In this document: positions 39,924 to 49,128 of the stretch, one piece after another | Layout: each line of letters starts with the position of its first letter | Numbering within the stretch: the stretch's first letter is position 1 | NCBI RefSeq assembly: GCF_004155535.1 | Contig: NZ_RYUH01000014.1 | Span: forward strand, 1-64,000 | Direction of reading: 5' to 3' | DNA: 64,000 nucleotides | DNA from: Bifidobacterium pseudolongum subsp. globosum | GTDB lineage: Bacteria > Actinomycetota > Actinomycetes > Actinomycetales > Bifidobacteriaceae | Program-made: the position numbers and the translations under genes | The notes under the pieces: model-generated | The model's database searches: none | The model's input: the letters and a program-made list of their open reading frames with translations, nothing else | What the model was told of the DNA's origin: nothing

Positions 39924-41144
39924 TCACTGCGCCCGCTTGGCACCGAGCGAGCCGACAAATGCGCGTAGACGGTCCAATCCCTCGCGCAGGTCGTCGCGCG
40001 ATGCGGCGTACGACAGCCTCACATGCGTGTCCGCGGTCGCTTCGCCGAAGTCGGCGCCGGGGGTGAGCGCCACATGCGCCTCCTGCAGTGCGCGCTCGCA
40101 GAATTCGGTGGCGCTCAGACCCGTGGAACTCACGTCGAAATACGCGTAGAACGCGCCGTTGGGAGCCACGTCCACGGGCAATCCAAGGCCGCGCAGGCCA
40201 TCGATCACTATGGACCGGCGTTCGAGCAGCTCAAGCCGGCGCCGCTCGCTGATGGCGAGCGCCTCGCTGCTGAAGCACTCCACCGCCGCGATCTGTGTGG
40301 GCGTGTGCGCGCTGAGGAAGAAGTTGGTCGCAAGGTTGTCCACAGCGTCCACGGTGGCTTCGGGCACCACGATCCAACCAAGCCGCCAGCCGGTCATACC
40401 GAAGTATTTCGAGAAACTGCTGCATACGATCGCGTCCGGGTCGATCGAGAGCACCGATGGCACGCGCGTGCCGTCCGGCTCCACATCGGCCAGATCAAGG
40501 TAGGTCTCGTCGACGATGCGCCAGGCGTCGTGCTCGCGCGCATAGTCGCACACGGCGCGCAACGTGTCCGGGGCGATGGTGGTGCCGGTGGGATTCGACG
40601 GCGAGGTCACCATGACGGCGCGCGTGCGTTTGGACCAGTATTGGCCGAGCAGCTCGGGGGTCAGGTGGAAGCGCGTGTAGGCGCTTGTGGGCACGTCCAC
40701 CACCACACCTTCGAACGCACGCACGAGTTCGCGGTTGGTGGGGTATGACGGGTCGGCGATGAGCACCTCGCTGCCGGCGTCCACAGTGAGCGCGACGGCG
40801 AGCAGCAGCGCGGTGGACCCGCCCGCTGTGATGACGATGCGCGAGGGATCGACGCTCACCTGATGCTGTGTGGCGTAGAATTCGCTGATCTTGCGGCGTA
40901 GCGCCGGCAGGCCCTTCGCCTCGGTGTAGGGCAGGGCGCGCCCGTCGTACAGGTCGCGCATGGCCGTGCGCACCGGTTCGGGGGCGTCGTAGTCCGGCTG
41001 GCCCAGGTTGAGTTTGATCACGTGCACGCCTGCCGCCTCCATCATGTCCGCCTGCGCGCCGATGCGCATCGCGCGGAACGGGTGCACGGCGCCGGCGCGC
41101 GTGGCGAGCGGCGGCAAGGTGTGCAGATTATGGGATTCGTCCAT
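39924..41144 (-). CDS. PLP-dependent aminotransferase, class I/II
   Basis: A 406-aa enzyme started at 41144 (MDESHNLHTLPPL) with GGAGACCGTG before it. It has KLNLGQPDYDAPEPV, TAGGSTALLLAVALT, TSPSNPTGTTIAPD, IVDETYLDLA and the PLP-lysine region CSSFSKYFGMTGWRLGW. This is the fold type I aspartate-aminotransferase-like group. The exact substrate (aspartate, aromatic or other amino acid) cannot be read from sequence. Likely co-transcribed with ppx downstream. Confidence 0.9.
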   Translation of the reverse strand: MDESHNLHTLPPLATRAGAVHPFRAMRIGAQADMMEAAGVHVIKLNLGQPDYDAPEPVRTAMRDLYDGRALPYTEAKGLPALRRKISEFYATQHQVSVDPSRIVITAGGSTALLLAVALTVDAGSEVLIADPSYPTNRELVRAFEGVVVDVPTSAYTRFHLTPELLGQYWSKRTRAVMVTSPSNPTGTTIAPDTLRAVCDYAREHDAWRIVDETYLDLADVEPDGTRVPSVLSIDPDAIVCSSFSKYFGMTGWRLGWIVVPEATVDAVDNLATNFFLSAHTPTQIAAVECFSSEALAISERRRLELLERRSIVIDGLRGLGLPVDVAPNGAFYAYFDVSSTGLSATEFCERALQEAHVALTPGADFGEATADTHVRLSYAASRDDLREGLDRLRAFVGSLGAKRAQ

Positions 41145-41309
41145 CACGGTCTCCTTTTGGGCGTTGTATGCGCGCCCTGATTCACATGCCCTGTGGTTCA
41201 TACTACGCGTTGGGCGTCATGTGCCATCGCGCGGTCGGCGAAGTGCCTACGGTGGGAATAGTGCGCCCGCGCACCGCACGGAAATGCTTCCATAAGAAAG
41301 GCGGCCCTG

Positions 41310-42374
41310 ATGACCGATTCCACCCAATCCCAACCCGAGGCCACGACCAGAGGGAGCGACGCGGCACGCCCGCTCAATGTGGCGATCCTTGGCGCAGGCC
41401 GGATCGCCCGCACGATGGCCAAGACCCTCACCATGATGGCCGGCTCCCCCACGTACAGCTCGATGGTGGTGCCGTATGCCATCGCCTCGCGCTCACAGGG
41501 CAAGGCCGACGAATTCGCGGCCCAACACCATCTGCCCCACGCCTATGGTTCCTACGACGCGATGCTCGCCGACCCGAACGTGGATCTGGTATACATCGCC
41601 ACCCCCCACAGCCTGCACGCCGAACAGGCCATCGCATGCATGAAGGGCGGCAAGCACGTGCTCGTGGAGAAGGCCTTCGCCGCGAACCTCGAGCAGGCGC
41701 GCGCGGTCATCGACGAATCCGACAAGACCGGCCTGTACTGCGGCGAGGCGATCTGGACACGGTACATGCCGTCGCGTGCGATCATCGACCGGATCATCGA
41801 TTCCGGGCGCATCGGCGCGGTGACCGGCATCAACGCCAACCTGTGCTACCCCATGACCCACAAGGCGCGCCTGACCGACCCGAACCTCGCGGGCGGCGCG
41901 CTGCTCGACGTCGGTATCTACCCGCTCACGTTCATCGACATGGTCATGGGAGCCCAGGAGATCGACCACTTGGCCACCTCGATGCAGCCCTACCCCACCG
42001 GCGTGGACGCGCAAAGCACGACGACGCTCTACTACGCCGACACGACGATGGCCACGGCGCTCAGCTCGATGCTGTGCGCCTCGGACCGCGACGGCATGGT
42101 GTACGGCACGGAAGGATACCTGGCGTGCCGCAATGTCAACAACGTCTCCGCGGTCGACGTCTACAACAACGGCCATGAGCGCGTCGACCACATCGACATG
42201 CCCGAACAGCTCACCGGCTATGAATACGAAGTGGCCGCAAGCGTGCAGGCGATCCGCCAAGGGCGCCGCGACTGCATCGAGATGCCGCATGTGGACACCC
42301 TGCGCATGATGGCGCTGCTCGACCAGATCCGCGACGAATGGGGCCTCGCGTTCCCATTCGAGCACCAGGACTGA
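41310..42374 (+). CDS. Gfo/Idh/MocA family oxidoreductase
   Basis: A 354-aa protein with a dinucleotide-binding N-terminus (VAILGAGRIARTMAKTL), the NPNV-like DPNVDLVYIATPHSLHAEQA stretch and the catalytic EKAFAANLEQA (Lys of the EKP-type motif, here EKA). The C-terminal domain has LLDVGIYPLTFIDMV. Such NAD(P)-dependent enzymes act on sugars, inositols or dihydrodiols; the trans-dihydrodiol dehydrogenase-like subgroup fits best. Divergent from the aminotransferase gene. The change of the usual Pro in EKP to Ala is worth noting. Confidence 0.85.
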   Translation: MTDSTQSQPEATTRGSDAARPLNVAILGAGRIARTMAKTLTMMAGSPTYSSMVVPYAIASRSQGKADEFAAQHHLPHAYGSYDAMLADPNVDLVYIATPHSLHAEQAIACMKGGKHVLVEKAFAANLEQARAVIDESDKTGLYCGEAIWTRYMPSRAIIDRIIDSGRIGAVTGINANLCYPMTHKARLTDPNLAGGALLDVGIYPLTFIDMVMGAQEIDHLATSMQPYPTGVDAQSTTTLYYADTTMATALSSMLCASDRDGMVYGTEGYLACRNVNNVSAVDVYNNGHERVDHIDMPEQLTGYEYEVAASVQAIRQGRRDCIEMPHVDTLRMMALLDQIRDEWGLAFPFEHQD

Positions 42375-42582
42375 GCATCCGCGCGCATGGCCACCATGTG
42401 AACCGTGCGCGCGACACACTCTGAGACGGGCGCGTACACATCGTAGAACCATGCCGGTGCTGTGCCCGGGAAACTGCTAGCGTGAACCGTATGCGCACCG
42501 GATCGGGCCGCCCGGCAGGGCCCCGGCGCCGCGCGCACAGCCACACGAGGCCGCCGACGGCGCTGCGGCAAGGGGACGACAC

Positions 42583-44031
42583 ATGACAATGCGAGCTGAC
42601 AGTTCAAACATCGCGCAGTACCGCGAACTGACGCAGATGGTGGATTTCGTGGAGACCGAATGGGGATTCGACGAGGAATTCGACGGCCCCACGTTCCTGT
42701 GGGACCCCACCATATCGTCATGCTCGCAACACGAGGACGCGCGGCGCAACCCCACGCCGGTGGCACAGCCCGATGAGGCGCGGCTCGTCATGGCCCAGCC
42801 GATGCAATGGTATTTCGATGGCATCGCCGCCATCACCCCAAGCGCCACCCCCACGCCCGAAGGCGGCATGGACGTGCCATGCAAGGACATGCCGTCGTTC
42901 CGCTTGGAATCGCAGGCGCTCGCCGGCGTGGAAGCGGTCGTGGCCAACGCGCTCGCGAGCAACCAGTGGCTCGACGCCACGCGCAACCTGTGCATGGCGG
43001 TCGAACTGACCGCACGGTTCATCGGGTCGTGCGAGGACCGCAATCAGGAATGCCTGGAATACCTCAAGGAACTCATCCAGCTCGTGCGCATCTACATGGA
43101 TTCGGTGGCGCGCAACGCGGACCCCGAGACGAGCGCGCAGGCGCTGCGCATGGTGACCGACGTGGCGTGCAACGAGGACTTCCGCATCAACCCGATGCCG
43201 ATGGTGGAGCTGCTCTCCTGCTGCCTGTCGTTCGCGCAGTGGGACGACACGCGCGTCTTTGCGTATGAGGCGCTGAACAACGCGGTGGCCAGCATGGACG
43301 GCATGGCGCGCCAGTACGGTGACGACGCAATCGCCGACGCCCGATTCCGCGAAATGGTGACCGGCGAATACGCGCATGAATTCGCCGATCTGGACGGGTT
43401 CGAAGGGTTCGACGACGAACCGGACCCCAACACCTGCACGGACCGGCGTGAGCTGGAGCTGCACGCGCATTTCCACTTCAAGCAGGCGATGCTGCTCATG
43501 CGGCACGACCTGATGCGCATGAGCGGCGACGCGGACGAGGCCGACGCGCTGCTGCGCGAGCACTGCACGATCGCGCCGCTCGCCGACGCCTATGCGGCGC
43601 GGCTGATCCATGCACGCCGATGGCGCGACCTGCTCGAGTTCATCGACGATGTGGAAACGCGCCGCCCCGAACAGTTCACGATCATGTTCCCCGAAGACCT
43701 TGTGCCCTATGACTGGGAGTCGCTGCGCGAGATCGCGTTGCAGGGCCTCGACGAGCGCGGGCAGTTGCAGGAGATCTACCGTGCGCGCGTGCTCGGCGCG
43801 TTCGACATGGATGAGTTGGCGGCGCTGACGAACCTGCGGCGCCTGTGCGACGACCGCACATGGGACGAGCAGTCCGCGCGGATCGTGGACGACTACCACC
43901 ATGAAGGCCCGCATCTGGCGCGCAACCCCGTCTACGAGCACATGCTCGTGATGCGCGCCATGCGCAACGAGGCCATGCGCTACCTGGAGGATTTCCCAGA
44001 CGCATGGCCCGATCTTGCGGCTATTCTCTAG
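42583..44031 (+). CDS. Unrecognised 482-aa helical-repeat protein
   Basis: A long intact gene starting at 42583 (MTMRADSSNIAQYRELTQMV). No catalytic motif or signal peptide is seen. The protein is acidic, Met- and Trp-containing and almost wholly helical, with pairs of helices such as WLDATRNLCMAVELTARFIG, FKQAMLLMRHDLMRMSGDAD and YAARLIHARRWRDLLEFIDD, suggesting TPR-like or SEL-like repeats, as in the C-terminal tail of some SWIM-domain proteins. It stands alone between a divergent regulatory gap and the convergent S10-like peptidase gene. Probably a cytoplasmic scaffold; no function can be given. Confidence 0.65.
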   Translation: MTMRADSSNIAQYRELTQMVDFVETEWGFDEEFDGPTFLWDPTISSCSQHEDARRNPTPVAQPDEARLVMAQPMQWYFDGIAAITPSATPTPEGGMDVPCKDMPSFRLESQALAGVEAVVANALASNQWLDATRNLCMAVELTARFIGSCEDRNQECLEYLKELIQLVRIYMDSVARNADPETSAQALRMVTDVACNEDFRINPMPMVELLSCCLSFAQWDDTRVFAYEALNNAVASMDGMARQYGDDAIADARFREMVTGEYAHEFADLDGFEGFDDEPDPNTCTDRRELELHAHFHFKQAMLLMRHDLMRMSGDADEADALLREHCTIAPLADAYAARLIHARRWRDLLEFIDDVETRRPEQFTIMFPEDLVPYDWESLREIALQGLDERGQLQEIYRARVLGAFDMDELAALTNLRRLCDDRTWDEQSARIVDDYHHEGPHLARNPVYEHMLVMRAMRNEAMRYLEDFPDAWPDLAAIL

Positions 44032-44046
44032 CGGTCAGCCAACCGC

Positions 44047-45528
44047 TCACTGCTCGTGGCGCTTCTCGTAGAACGCCTTGAGCTCGGGGCCGGCGGCCTC
44101 GAGCGCCACCTGGTCGCAGTACAGCATATGGCCGTTGGAATGCACATGGTATTCGATGCGGTCCTTGAGCGCCTGCGGCAGGAACAGCTTGCCCATGTCG
44201 TGGCGCACGTTCCAGTACGGCGTGGCCGCGTCGTGGATGCCACCGAAGAACAGGATGCGGCTCGTGGGGTTGCGGCGCAGCGCCGTGGCGATGTCGAACG
44301 CGACGTTCGGCGTCTGCGGCGAGCCCATCGTGCCCGGGGCCTGATGGTTCCAGTTCCACGACTCGTTGACCTTCATCGACAGGCCTTCGTAGTTGGCGTA
44401 GCCCTTGAATCCGATGTCGCCGAGCATCTTCATGTAGACGTCCAGGTAGGCGGCGTTGATCGCGTCGTACGAGGGGTCCTCGCCCGCGAAGAACTCGTTG
44501 TCGCCCTGCACGTCCGGGTAGCCGAAGGTGGTGAAGCGCGTGTCGTAGCGGCCGGTGGTCTTGCCTTCGTCGGCGAGCAGCGACTTGCGGAACGTGTCGA
44601 GCTCGATGCGCAGGCCCTTCGCCTTGATGAAGTCCTTCGGCAGGCCGATGAGTTCGCTCATCTGGCCGGCGATCTCGTCCATCCTGTCCGCGGGCAGCTC
44701 ATCGCCGAGGATGAGCGCGCCGGCGAGCGTGGAGTTCACGAAGTCGAACGCCTTGTTGTACCACTCGTACTGGTCAACGCCCTTGCCGGCCTTGCCGAAG
44801 TAGTTCGCGGTGGCGGCGTACACCGGCACCATGCCCATGTAGTATGCGTCATTGCCCGAAAGCGTGGGTGCGTAGTCCAGGATCGTGGACTGCTCGACCA
44901 CACCGGTCACGCCAACGCCATGCTCGCCGAGCATGCGGTACACCACGGCGTTGCGCATGGTGCCATAGGATTCGCCGTACAGGTAGACCGGGCTGTTGAA
45001 ACGCTTGTGCTCAGTGAGCCACGCGATGATGCCGCGGGTGAACGCGTCACCGTCGCCGTCCACGCCCCACACCTTCTTGGCGTCGAAGCCGGGCGCCACA
45101 TGGGAGTAGCCGGTGCCGAACGCGTCGATGAACACGAGGTCGGAGCTGGTCAGCAGTGTGCTTGGGTTGTCTTCCACCTCGCCCACGCCGGTCAGGTGCG
45201 CCATGCCGTCGGTCTTGACGCGCACGGCGCCCATGCCGCCGATGTTGACCATGTACGACGCGCCGCCGGGGCCGCCGTTCCAGCAGAACGTGACCGGACG
45301 GTCGGACTTGTCGGATGCGTCCGAAACCTGCGAGAGCATGAACATGTGGCCGATGAGCGTGCCGTCGTCCTCGCGCACCGGCACCATTTCCGCGGTGGCC
45401 GTGTAGTTGATGGTGGTGCCGTCCGCGCCGGTCCAGACATAGTCTTTGCTCGCAGTGGCGGGAACCGGTTCAAGCGGTTCCTTCTTGTCTTCCTTCGCGC
45501 TGGATGCAGCGTTGGTTTCGTCAGTCAT
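44047..45528 (-). CDS. Peptidase S10-like serine carboxypeptidase
   Basis: A 493-aa alpha/beta-hydrolase. It has the S10 signatures PVTFCWNGGPGGAS (oxyanion region), VFIDAFGTGYSH, the nucleophile VYLYGESYGTMRN, and FFGGIHDAATPYWN with a following YHVHSNGHM that supply Asp and His. No signal peptide is found, so it likely acts in the cytoplasm and removes C-terminal residues from peptides. It is the last gene of a minus-strand operon with a C45-like hydrolase, pepC and an amino-acid permease (gap 29 bp). Confidence 0.85.
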   Translation of the reverse strand: MTDETNAASSAKEDKKEPLEPVPATASKDYVWTGADGTTINYTATAEMVPVREDDGTLIGHMFMLSQVSDASDKSDRPVTFCWNGGPGGASYMVNIGGMGAVRVKTDGMAHLTGVGEVEDNPSTLLTSSDLVFIDAFGTGYSHVAPGFDAKKVWGVDGDGDAFTRGIIAWLTEHKRFNSPVYLYGESYGTMRNAVVYRMLGEHGVGVTGVVEQSTILDYAPTLSGNDAYYMGMVPVYAATANYFGKAGKGVDQYEWYNKAFDFVNSTLAGALILGDELPADRMDEIAGQMSELIGLPKDFIKAKGLRIELDTFRKSLLADEGKTTGRYDTRFTTFGYPDVQGDNEFFAGEDPSYDAINAAYLDVYMKMLGDIGFKGYANYEGLSMKVNESWNWNHQAPGTMGSPQTPNVAFDIATALRRNPTSRILFFGGIHDAATPYWNVRHDMGKLFLPQALKDRIEYHVHSNGHMLYCDQVALEAAGPELKAFYEKRHEQ

Positions 45529-45557
45529 AATGACTCCTTAGATTGAAAACATGTGAA

Positions 45558-47666
45558 TCAGTGGGATGCGGGGCCCGCGGGCCTGGACGGCGTAGACGTG
45601 CCGCCGGAAAGCGTGGGCTTGGCTGTCTTGGCTGCGGCCTCGCTGGCTTCGGCCTCGTCGACCTGCACACGGTGCTCGGCCTTGGCGAGCGCGGCGTCGT
45701 CCTTGGCTTCGTCTTCGAGCGCATGCGCCTCGTCGGTGTAGTCCTGCACGTCGGCTTCGAGCGCCTGCGCGCGGGCTTGGGCGCGCTTGGCGTCGGCGGA
45801 GGCGTCGGTCGGGATGGCTGCGGCCTTGACGTCCGCGGCGGCGGGCGCAGGCAGCATGTTGCCGTCGTCGTCGGTGTGCACCGGCTCGGGCTCATAGGCG
45901 ATCGTCTTCATGCCGGCGTTCGGGTCGCCCACAAGCGCGACCTTGGCGGGCTCGCCCGGTTCGGTGATGCCGTGCTTCTTGAGCAGCGCGGCGGCTGCGG
46001 CGGCCTGCGCGTCGGCGTCCTTGGCGCTCGGCAGATCGATTGTCTCGTTCGGATCGTAGAGATGTTTGATCGGCTGGCCCATCGGGTTCTGGCCTTCGCT
46101 GAGCAGCGCGGTCGGGATGTTGGACAGCGCCTTGCCCGGCTTCTTCATGCCTTCGATCTGCCAAGTGAACGGCGCGAACTGGTTCGTTGGATCGGACCAG
46201 TCGTGCTTGCGCGAGGCGCGGTAGATGAGCACGCAGGCGAGGAACACGAAGGCGAGCAGGCCGATGATGATCAGGTCATAGGTCAGGCCCGAGCCGACCT
46301 CGGCCTCGAGCTGCGCCGGCGGGTAGAACGCCAGCACGATGCCGAAGAGGCAGGCGATGATGCCCACACCGGCCACGATCCAGGCACCGACCATGCCGCC
46401 GGGCACCTTGAAGCCGCGCGGGCGGTTCGGCTGCTGGTAACGCAGGCGCAGGAACGCGACGAACATGAGCACGTAGTAGGTCAGGTACAGGATCGTGATG
46501 GCCTGGGTGATGAGCGCGACGAAGCCCTCGACGTTCGGCAGCAGGAACACGATGAACGCGATGACGGTCATCAGGGCCATCTGCGTGTACATCAGGCGGC
46601 TCGGCATGCCGTGCTTGTTGTTGTTCTGCAGGAACTTGGGCAGGAAGCCCGAGCGGCCGGCCTGGCCGAGCATGTACGAGGGGCCGGCGAGATTGGTGAT
46701 GAGCGCGGCGAAGCTGTTGAGCATGCCGAGCCAGCAGAACACCAGATACAGGTCGGGGAATCCGATCGCGGCGCCGAGCGCGCGGTACGTGGCGTACAGC
46801 GTGTACAGCAGGTTGATCTGCTTGTTCGGAATGACCATGGCGATGATCAGGGTGCCGACGATGAAGATGACGAGCGAGAGGATCATCGAGATGAAGATGG
46901 CGAGCGGGAACTGCTTGTTCGGCTTCTTCAGGTCCTTGATGTGCGCGGCGTTCATGTCGATGCCGGCGAACGAGAAGAACACGCCTGCGGCCAGGGCGAG
47001 CGTGGACATGCCCGACCACTTGGGCACGAGCTCCGCCGGCGACATGTCGATGGCCGGGCTGTTGCCTTGGCACAGCCAGACGACCGCGAGGATCGTCATG
47101 ACGCCCAACGGCAGGAACGTGCCGAGGATCACACCGTACTTGGCGATGTTGCTGAAGGTCTTGACACCCTTGGTGGCGAGCCAGCAGCAGAACCAGTAGT
47201 AGGCGAGCCAGCCGATCATGATCGGCAGCGTGACCTTCCACGTGTGCGAGTTCTTGGCGAAGTCCACCGCCCAGTCGTACTTGGTGGTGAAGAAGCCGAT
47301 TGTGGCGGACATGGACGGGATGCCGGAGCCGAAGGTGAAGGTCGTCTGGAACCAGAGGATCAACAGGCAGGCGATGGCCGGGAACGTGCCGATGCCTTCG
47401 CCGACCCAACGGAAGATGCCGCCGCGTTGGCTCCACCCGGAGGCGAGTTCGGCCGCGACCAGACCGGTCGGCAGGAAGAACAGCAATCCGCCGAGAAGGA
47501 ACAGTGTGACGGAGGACAAGCCGTAGAACGACTGCTGTACGTCGTTCGCCAGACCGGCGATGACCGTGACGTTCATCATGATCAACGCGATGGTGGTGAG
47601 ATTGCCCGAGCCTCCCTTGGCGCCTTTGACTATGGCGCCGGATTTCGATTTTGTATTTCCACTCAT
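45558..47666 (-). CDS. APC-family amino acid permease with long C-terminal tail
   Basis: A 702-aa membrane protein starting at 47666 (AGGAAATC before ATG). The first ~500 residues hold about 12 membrane segments of the amino acid-polyamine-organocation family, including the early NVTVIAGLANDVQQSF helix and SFAGIDMNAAHIKDLKKP. The last ~200 residues are hydrophilic and coiled-coil-like (KDADAQAAAAAALLKKHG; ALEDEAKDDAALAKAEHRVQ), unusual for the family. It probably takes up or exchanges amino acids produced by the peptidases of the same operon. The substrate is unknown; the GadC-like exchanger branch is possible. Confidence 0.88.
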   Translation of the reverse strand: MSGNTKSKSGAIVKGAKGGSGNLTTIALIMMNVTVIAGLANDVQQSFYGLSSVTLFLLGGLLFFLPTGLVAAELASGWSQRGGIFRWVGEGIGTFPAIACLLILWFQTTFTFGSGIPSMSATIGFFTTKYDWAVDFAKNSHTWKVTLPIMIGWLAYYWFCCWLATKGVKTFSNIAKYGVILGTFLPLGVMTILAVVWLCQGNSPAIDMSPAELVPKWSGMSTLALAAGVFFSFAGIDMNAAHIKDLKKPNKQFPLAIFISMILSLVIFIVGTLIIAMVIPNKQINLLYTLYATYRALGAAIGFPDLYLVFCWLGMLNSFAALITNLAGPSYMLGQAGRSGFLPKFLQNNNKHGMPSRLMYTQMALMTVIAFIVFLLPNVEGFVALITQAITILYLTYYVLMFVAFLRLRYQQPNRPRGFKVPGGMVGAWIVAGVGIIACLFGIVLAFYPPAQLEAEVGSGLTYDLIIIGLLAFVFLACVLIYRASRKHDWSDPTNQFAPFTWQIEGMKKPGKALSNIPTALLSEGQNPMGQPIKHLYDPNETIDLPSAKDADAQAAAAAALLKKHGITEPGEPAKVALVGDPNAGMKTIAYEPEPVHTDDDGNMLPAPAAADVKAAAIPTDASADAKRAQARAQALEADVQDYTDEAHALEDEAKDDAALAKAEHRVQVDEAEASEAAAKTAKPTLSGGTSTPSRPAGPASH

Positions 47667-47720
47667 GATTTCCTGCTTATCTTGCACAACGCCGAAGCGG
47701 GGCCGGAGCCACGCGCCTCA

Positions 47721-49079
47721 TCACGGTTCCGGGTTGAAGGTGTTCCAGTACGGAAGCACTTCGGGCTCGGTGTCGAGTGCCTTCCGGTATTCCTCCGGCA
47801 GGTACTCCTTGCGTACGGCGACCTCGTACATGTACTCGTCGAACCACGAGTCGTCCATGATGAAGTAGCCTTGGTGGCCGACCGGCTTGCCGTGCGCGGT
47901 CGCGCCCCACGAATTCTCCACCTTCCAACGCACCGGCTTGCCGTCGGCGTCCAGATCGACGCCGGCCATCGTCATCGCGTGGCTCGGCAGGCTCTGGTTG
48001 TATTGGAACCGCTGGCCTTTGTCCATCTTGAACGTGATGCCGAACATCTTCTGCACGTCATACAGGTTGAGCGCGAGGATGCCCTTCTGGAAATCGGAAT
48101 CCTGCACCACGTCGCAGCCGAACCAGACAGGCTCGCCCGCCTTGAGCTGGTCGATGACGGCCTGCTTGAACACATCCAACGGCACGTTGAGGTACTTGAG
48201 GTGGCGCTTGGCGCCGAGCACCTCGCCGGTCATGTCGATCGTGTAGACCTTGCCGAATTCCATGCCGTCGACCGGCAGGTTCATGACGCCCACGTAGTCG
48301 TCGAGTCTGATCTCGCCGAGATACTTCTTGTAGAACTCGAGTGGGGTCAGGCCGTAGTCGGCGTGGTACTGCTTGTCGGTGTCGCGGTATTCGAAGTCCA
48401 CCTTCTCCGGCGGCTGGCCGAAGCTCACGCACAGCATGCGGTAGATGTCGGAGAGCATGTCCTTGCGGGTCTTCTCGATCTTCTCATCCGACTTGCCGTC
48501 ACGGACCATGGCGCGCAGTTCGAACGCGTCCTCGCGCAGCAGGCGGTTGAGCACCGCGTTGAACTCGGAGGTGTCGAGCGTCACCTTGGTGTCGGGCATC
48601 GCCTCGCGCGGCACGACGCCGTACTTCTCGATGAGCGCGCAGACCGGGTCCCAGTCGCCTCCGTCCTGCTGCGGCGTGGCGAGCAGGAAGTCGATGCGGC
48701 GGTCGTTGAGGTCCTCCTTGGCGTACTTGACGATGTTCTCCATGAAGAAGTTCGACTTCTCGAGCTTGTCATAGAAGAAGTTGTAGTTCTGCGACAGCTG
48801 GAAGCTGCCCTTGGGCAGCTTGAGCTGCTTCTCCATGTGGAAGCGCAGGAAGTTGAGCGCGGAGAACATCCAGCAGCGGCCGGACTGCTCCTGGTTGGCG
48901 ACGGCTTCGCTGTCGACGTCGATGGAGAACACGAAATTGTTCTTGGTGACGACGACGTTCTCACGTTCGCTCGAGGCGTGGATGCCGTTGTTCTTGACGG
49001 CCTGCTCCGCGATCTGCTGGGCGGTGTCTTTCTTATAGGCCTGCGCCATCTGCGCCAGGTCCTGTTTGGTCAATTCCAT
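47721..49079 (-). CDS. pepC: Aminopeptidase C (C1B family)
   Basis: A 452-aa cysteine aminopeptidase of the bleomycin-hydrolase group, normal length. The active-site Cys is in VANQEQSGRCWMFSALNFLR, the His in LPSHAMTMAGV and the Asn in KVENSWG. It is a cytoplasmic, hexameric enzyme releasing N-terminal residues from peptides. Start at 49079 (MELTKQDLAQM). It is the second gene of the peptide operon, 49 bp after the C45-like gene and 54 bp before the permease gene. Confidence 0.96.
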   Translation of the reverse strand: MELTKQDLAQMAQAYKKDTAQQIAEQAVKNNGIHASSERENVVVTKNNFVFSIDVDSEAVANQEQSGRCWMFSALNFLRFHMEKQLKLPKGSFQLSQNYNFFYDKLEKSNFFMENIVKYAKEDLNDRRIDFLLATPQQDGGDWDPVCALIEKYGVVPREAMPDTKVTLDTSEFNAVLNRLLREDAFELRAMVRDGKSDEKIEKTRKDMLSDIYRMLCVSFGQPPEKVDFEYRDTDKQYHADYGLTPLEFYKKYLGEIRLDDYVGVMNLPVDGMEFGKVYTIDMTGEVLGAKRHLKYLNVPLDVFKQAVIDQLKAGEPVWFGCDVVQDSDFQKGILALNLYDVQKMFGITFKMDKGQRFQYNQSLPSHAMTMAGVDLDADGKPVRWKVENSWGATAHGKPVGHQGYFIMDDSWFDEYMYEVAVRKEYLPEEYRKALDTEPEVLPYWNTFNPEP

Positions 49080-49128
49080 GATCGATGCCTTTCCTTGTGC
49101 GGTAATCCCGGTGTTTTTGTCTTGGCGT

